Below, piece by piece: positions 12,136 to 14,229 of a stretch of 14,229 nt of DNA. Numbering within the stretch: position 1 is the stretch's first letter; each line of letters begins with the position of its first letter. The position numbers and the translations under genes are program-made. The stretch is from Xanthobacteraceae bacterium (GTDB taxonomy: Bacteria; Pseudomonadota; Alphaproteobacteria; Rhizobiales; Xanthobacteraceae). The notes beneath the pieces are model-generated. The model was not told the origin of the DNA and ran no database searches. It was given only the letters and a program-made list of their open reading frames with translations. The DNA lies in contig JASHRR010000472.1 of the NCBI GenBank assembly GCA_030037185.1, positions 1 through 14,229 on the forward strand, in the 5' to 3' direction.

Positions 12136-12588
12136 CTACGCGGCGTAATAACCCTCGGTGCAGAGCCACAGGAGGATGAGCAGCAACATAGCTTGCTCTG
12201 ACGTACTCCACCACGGCTCCACATCAGCAGGCTCAGATCGGTCATTCCGCTGCAGGTCAACTGTCGCACGCCCCGATGGCTCCGCATCAGGCTGCGCTTT
12301 GTCATCGTCCGGTTGACAAAATCCAACCATCGCCCCTCTAAGGCGATCGACGATCCTCGCGAAACTGGGCTCACTGAGTTTCGCTTTCACGGGCTCAAGG
12401 ATAGTGACGGCCATAGCTTCGAAATCCTGATCAGCCGTAGCGCGCTTGGTGTCGAGCCGCGTGAAAGCGCCTCGAATTTGGGCAACAACAGCTTCAATAT
12501 CATGCGCAGGCACCTTAGCTGATACAGGCTCTACGATCCGCGTGGCCAACTTTCCGATCTCGGTTTTGATATCGAACGTCGCAGCCAT
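12136..12588 (-). CDS. Small hypothetical protein with internal duplication and C-terminal hydrophobic segment
   Basis: Unrecognised protein of 150 residues. Residues 14-42 and 59-87 align without gaps (LATRIVEPVSAKV... and MAVTILEPVKAKL..., both ending RGA plus one hydrophobic residue), with 11 of 29 identities, so it contains two copies of a helical unit around an I-x-EPV-x-AK core. A hydrophilic Asp/Pro-rich linker follows (about 91-127), then a hydrophobic stretch AMLLLILLWLC (133-143) that could be a tail anchor or a short membrane helix. I chose the ATG at 12586-12588 because the protein pattern begins there; GAAGGAAG is about 14 bases upstream, rather far. The ATG at 12642 would add 18 residues. 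It lies 295 bases past coxS on the same strand and probably has its own promoter. No function can be assigned. Confidence 0.6.
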   Translation of the reverse strand: MAATFDIKTEIGKLATRIVEPVSAKVPAHDIEAVVAQIRGAFTRLDTKRATADQDFEAMAVTILEPVKAKLSEPSFARIVDRLRGAMVGFCQPDDDKAQPDAEPSGRATVDLQRNDRSEPADVEPWWSTSEQAMLLLILLWLCTEGYYAA

Positions 12589-12710
12589 GATGATGCGTTC
12601 GCTTCCTTCAAGTGTTCTGGCCATCATGGGTATCGGCACCAACCGAACGATCGCCTTCTATGTGAGCCTTCGGCGGTTTCGCCCGATTTTTCGTGACTCG
12701 GGATCGAAGT

Positions 12711-12740
12711 CGCCGGTTCACCCCTGGTTCCGGCGTTTTT
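12711..12740 (+). terminator. Hairpin with T-tract, rightward orientation
   Basis: CGCCGG (12711-12716) pairs with CCGGCG (12730-12735) and is followed by TTTTT (12736-12740). A second, weaker stem, GGCG/CGCC followed by ATTTTT, lies at about 12671-12687. Both have the form of intrinsic terminators, but only for rightward transcripts, and no rightward gene lies upstream. They may end an antisense RNA or be chance. Confidence 0.25.
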
Positions 12741-12883
12741 CGTCATGTTTGGTGCTGCGATTGACCTGATGGCCGCGTTTCCTGGTTGATCGCACCGGTG
12801 GAGCTCGTCTGCCAAGCGGTCGAGCCGGTGAGGCTGAAATGTTGAACTGGTGCGCGTAAAGCGCCGGCTGCGAGTCGCGAAAC

Positions 12884-13360
12884 TCACTCGGCTTGCAGCT
12901 CGGCCGCAGCATCGAGGACGGCACGGATGACCTTGTCGTAGCCAGTACACCGGCATAGGTTACCGGCGAGCCAGTAGCGCGCCTCGGTTTCCGTCGGCTT
13001 CGGATTGCGGTCCAGCAGCGCCTTGGCAGCGACCAGCAGGCCGGGCGTGCAGAAGCCGCACTGCAGCGCCGCATGTTCGAGGAATTTTCGCTGCAGCGGA
13101 TGCAGATTGTGCCCGCTCGCCATGCCCTCGATCGTCTCAATCCTGTGGCCTTCTGCCTCGACCGCAAGCATCAGGCAGGAGCACACCAGACGGCCGTCGA
13201 CCGTCACGCTGCAGGCGCCGCAGTCGCCCGAGCTGCAACCCTCCTTGCTGCCGGTCAGATGCAGCTCGTCACGCAGGACGTCGAGCAGCGTGAGTTGCGG
13301 CTCACACAGAAACTCCGTGGGCTCGCCGTTAATGGTGGTCGATACGTGCTGCTTGCTCAT
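12884..13360 (-). CDS. coxS: Molybdenum hydroxylase small subunit, 2[2Fe-2S] protein (CoxS-like)
   Basis: Iron-sulfur electron-transfer subunit of the xanthine dehydrogenase / aerobic CO dehydrogenase family. Length is 158 residues, typical for CoxS. The plant-ferredoxin-like [2Fe-2S] cluster ligands are Cys42, 47, 50 and 62 (GCSSGDCGAC...C). The second cluster is QCGFCTPG (Cys101, 104) with CRCTGY (Cys136, 138), and Gln100 precedes it as usual. Cytoplasmic, with no signal peptide. The start at 13358-13360 has GGGAGAG upstream and overlaps the stop of coxM as ATGA, indicating translational coupling. A longer open frame to 13714 is antisense-like sequence inside coxM and was discarded. The substrate could be CO, an aldehyde, nicotinate, isoquinoline or others; it is set by the large subunit, which is not in view. 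Confidence 0.93.
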   Translation of the reverse strand: MSKQHVSTTINGEPTEFLCEPQLTLLDVLRDELHLTGSKEGCSSGDCGACSVTVDGRLVCSCLMLAVEAEGHRIETIEGMASGHNLHPLQRKFLEHAALQCGFCTPGLLVAAKALLDRNPKPTETEARYWLAGNLCRCTGYDKVIRAVLDAAAELQAE

Positions 13361-14223
13361 CGACGCTCTCCCGCGCGCTGATAGGCGATTGTCGCTGCCC
13401 GACGTGCCAATACGCCGGCGACTTTGGTCCGGTATTCGATTGTCCCGCGCTTGTCGTCGATCGGCTTGCAGGCGCGTCGCGCTGCCTCCTCGAGCCCGGC
13501 GAGCGCGGCCTCGTCGAGCTTGCGCCCGACCAACGCGGCGGCAGCCTCGGAAACCAGGATCGCGGTCGGCGCCACGGCGCCCAGCACGACCCGCGCATCG
13601 ACGCAAACACCGCCAGCATCGAGCGTCAGGCTGACCGCCGCGCCAACGACGGCAATATCCATCTCGGTCCGCGGAATGAACCGGAGATAGGCGTCGGCCG
13701 AGCGCGGCGGACATTGCGGCAGGTGAAACTCGAGGATGAACTCGCCCTGGCTCAAGGAGGTGCGCCCCGGACCGGTGGCGATAGTTTCCACCGGAACCTG
13801 CCGCCGCCCGTTTGGGCCGGCGACGACGCAGGTCGCGCGCGCGGCGATCAGCGCCGGCACGCTGTCGGCGGCCGGCGACGCGTTACAGAGATTGCCTGCA
13901 AGCGATGCCCGACCCTGAACCTGGGTCGAGCCGATCAAATTGGTGGCCTCGACCACCCCGGGCCAGGCCCGGCGCAGGGCTTCGCATTCGCCGATCACTG
14001 CGCCGGGCGTCGAAGCGCCGATGACAAAGCCGCCGTCCCGTTGGCGAATGCCGGAGATGCCGGGGATCTTCTTGATATCGACGATCAGGCTCGGGCTGGC
14101 GCGGCCGGAGCGGATTTGAACCAGCAGATCGGTGCCACCGGAAAGGATCTTCGCGGTGCCGGGGGCTCCGGCCAAAATGCGTACGGCCTCCTCGACCGTC
14201 GACGGGGCGGTATAATCGAGCAT
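13357..14223 (-). CDS. coxM: Molybdenum hydroxylase FAD-binding medium subunit (CoxM-like)
   Basis: FAD subunit of a xanthine dehydrogenase / CO dehydrogenase type complex, 288 residues, full length. It passes electrons between the iron-sulfur subunit and the external acceptor. Visible FAD-binding marks are KILSGGTDLLVQ at about 25-36 (family form AGGTD/SLLP) and GRASLAGNLCNASPAAD around 105-121 (family form GGNIANASPAAD). The end contains the CO-dehydrogenase flavoprotein C-terminal domain (LEEAARRACKPIDDKRGTIEYR). The ATG at 14221-14223 is only six bases from the window edge, so its ribosome site cannot be seen. The stop overlaps the coxS start. The order on this strand is M then S. No large subunit follows S, so a large-subunit gene, if adjacent, should lie beyond the right edge. 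Confidence 0.92.
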   Translation of the reverse strand: MLDYTAPSTVEEAVRILAGAPGTAKILSGGTDLLVQIRSGRASPSLIVDIKKIPGISGIRQRDGGFVIGASTPGAVIGECEALRRAWPGVVEATNLIGSTQVQGRASLAGNLCNASPAADSVPALIAARATCVVAGPNGRRQVPVETIATGPGRTSLSQGEFILEFHLPQCPPRSADAYLRFIPRTEMDIAVVGAAVSLTLDAGGVCVDARVVLGAVAPTAILVSEAAAALVGRKLDEAALAGLEEAARRACKPIDDKRGTIEYRTKVAGVLARRAATIAYQRAGERR

Positions 14224-14229
14224 GTTCTT

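Noticed and set aside
12011..12214. 67-residue leftward ORF overlapping the end of the 12136-12588 gene
   Set aside because: Different frame of the same strand. The overlapping gene has a clear internal repeat pattern, while this one has none.
12666..12687. GGCG/CGCC stem followed by ATTTTT as a terminator of coxS
   Set aside because: The T-tract is on the plus strand, whereas coxS is transcribed leftward, so the orientation is wrong.
12884..13714. 276-residue version of the iron-sulfur subunit
   Set aside because: The first 118 residues are an out-of-frame reading of coxM. The true start is the ATG at 13358-13360 with a ribosome site and ATGA overlap.

Overview
The window is GC-rich bacterial chromosomal (or large-replicon) DNA that reads like an alphaproteobacterium, most likely Hyphomicrobiales (Bradyrhizobium/Rhodopseudomonas-like). 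This rests on gene content and protein style: CoxM/CoxS-type hydroxylase subunits, a SoxC-type Tat-exported molybdoenzyme, a CGNR zinc-finger regulator, a DsbA-NhaA fusion, and long gene-poor spacers between short clusters. No rRNA, tRNA, CRISPR array, intact transposase or phage gene was found. Coding density is low, which suggests an accessory or decaying region.

Layout. 1-258: nothing convincing. 259-1104: exonuclease III-type AP endonuclease. 1105-2136: spacer with a frameshifted relic of a small protein. 2137-4011: a DsbA-like thiol-oxidoreductase domain fused in front of a complete NhaA Na+/H+ antiporter. 4183-4467: a small winged-helix-like protein with a histone-H1-like basic tail. 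4908-8045: the most coherent unit. Two alpha/beta hydrolases run leftward, and a CGNR regulator plus a type II haloacid-dehalogenase-like HAD enzyme run rightward. A compact promoter region (6591-6666) holds two overlapping face-to-face TTGACA-N17 promoters and repeated GGTTAT boxes. A 12-base version of the box (TGACRGGTTATC) recurs before the second hydrolase at 5813-5824, so the CGNR protein is a plausible local regulator of both arms.

8046-10354: mostly non-coding. It holds a strongly structured 84-base element (8161-8244: one hairpin plus a three-way junction with a GGAA loop), a ribbon-helix-helix protein with a structured leader and a palindrome touching its start codon, a frameshifted gene of unknown family, and several perfect palindromes or hairpins. 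10355-11620: SoxC-type sulfite/sulfane dehydrogenase without a visible SoxD partner. 12136-12588: a small protein with an internal duplication and a C-terminal hydrophobic segment. 12884-14223: coxS and coxM of a molybdenum hydroxylase operon. The large Mo subunit is not in view and, if adjacent, lies beyond the right edge.

Several enzymes in the 4908-8045 cluster have altered catalytic residues (Ser to Ala at a nucleophile elbow; Arg and Asn positions changed in the HAD enzyme). Names such as dehalogenase or esterase should be read as fold assignments only. All calls were made by eye from the sequence; no database search was run.
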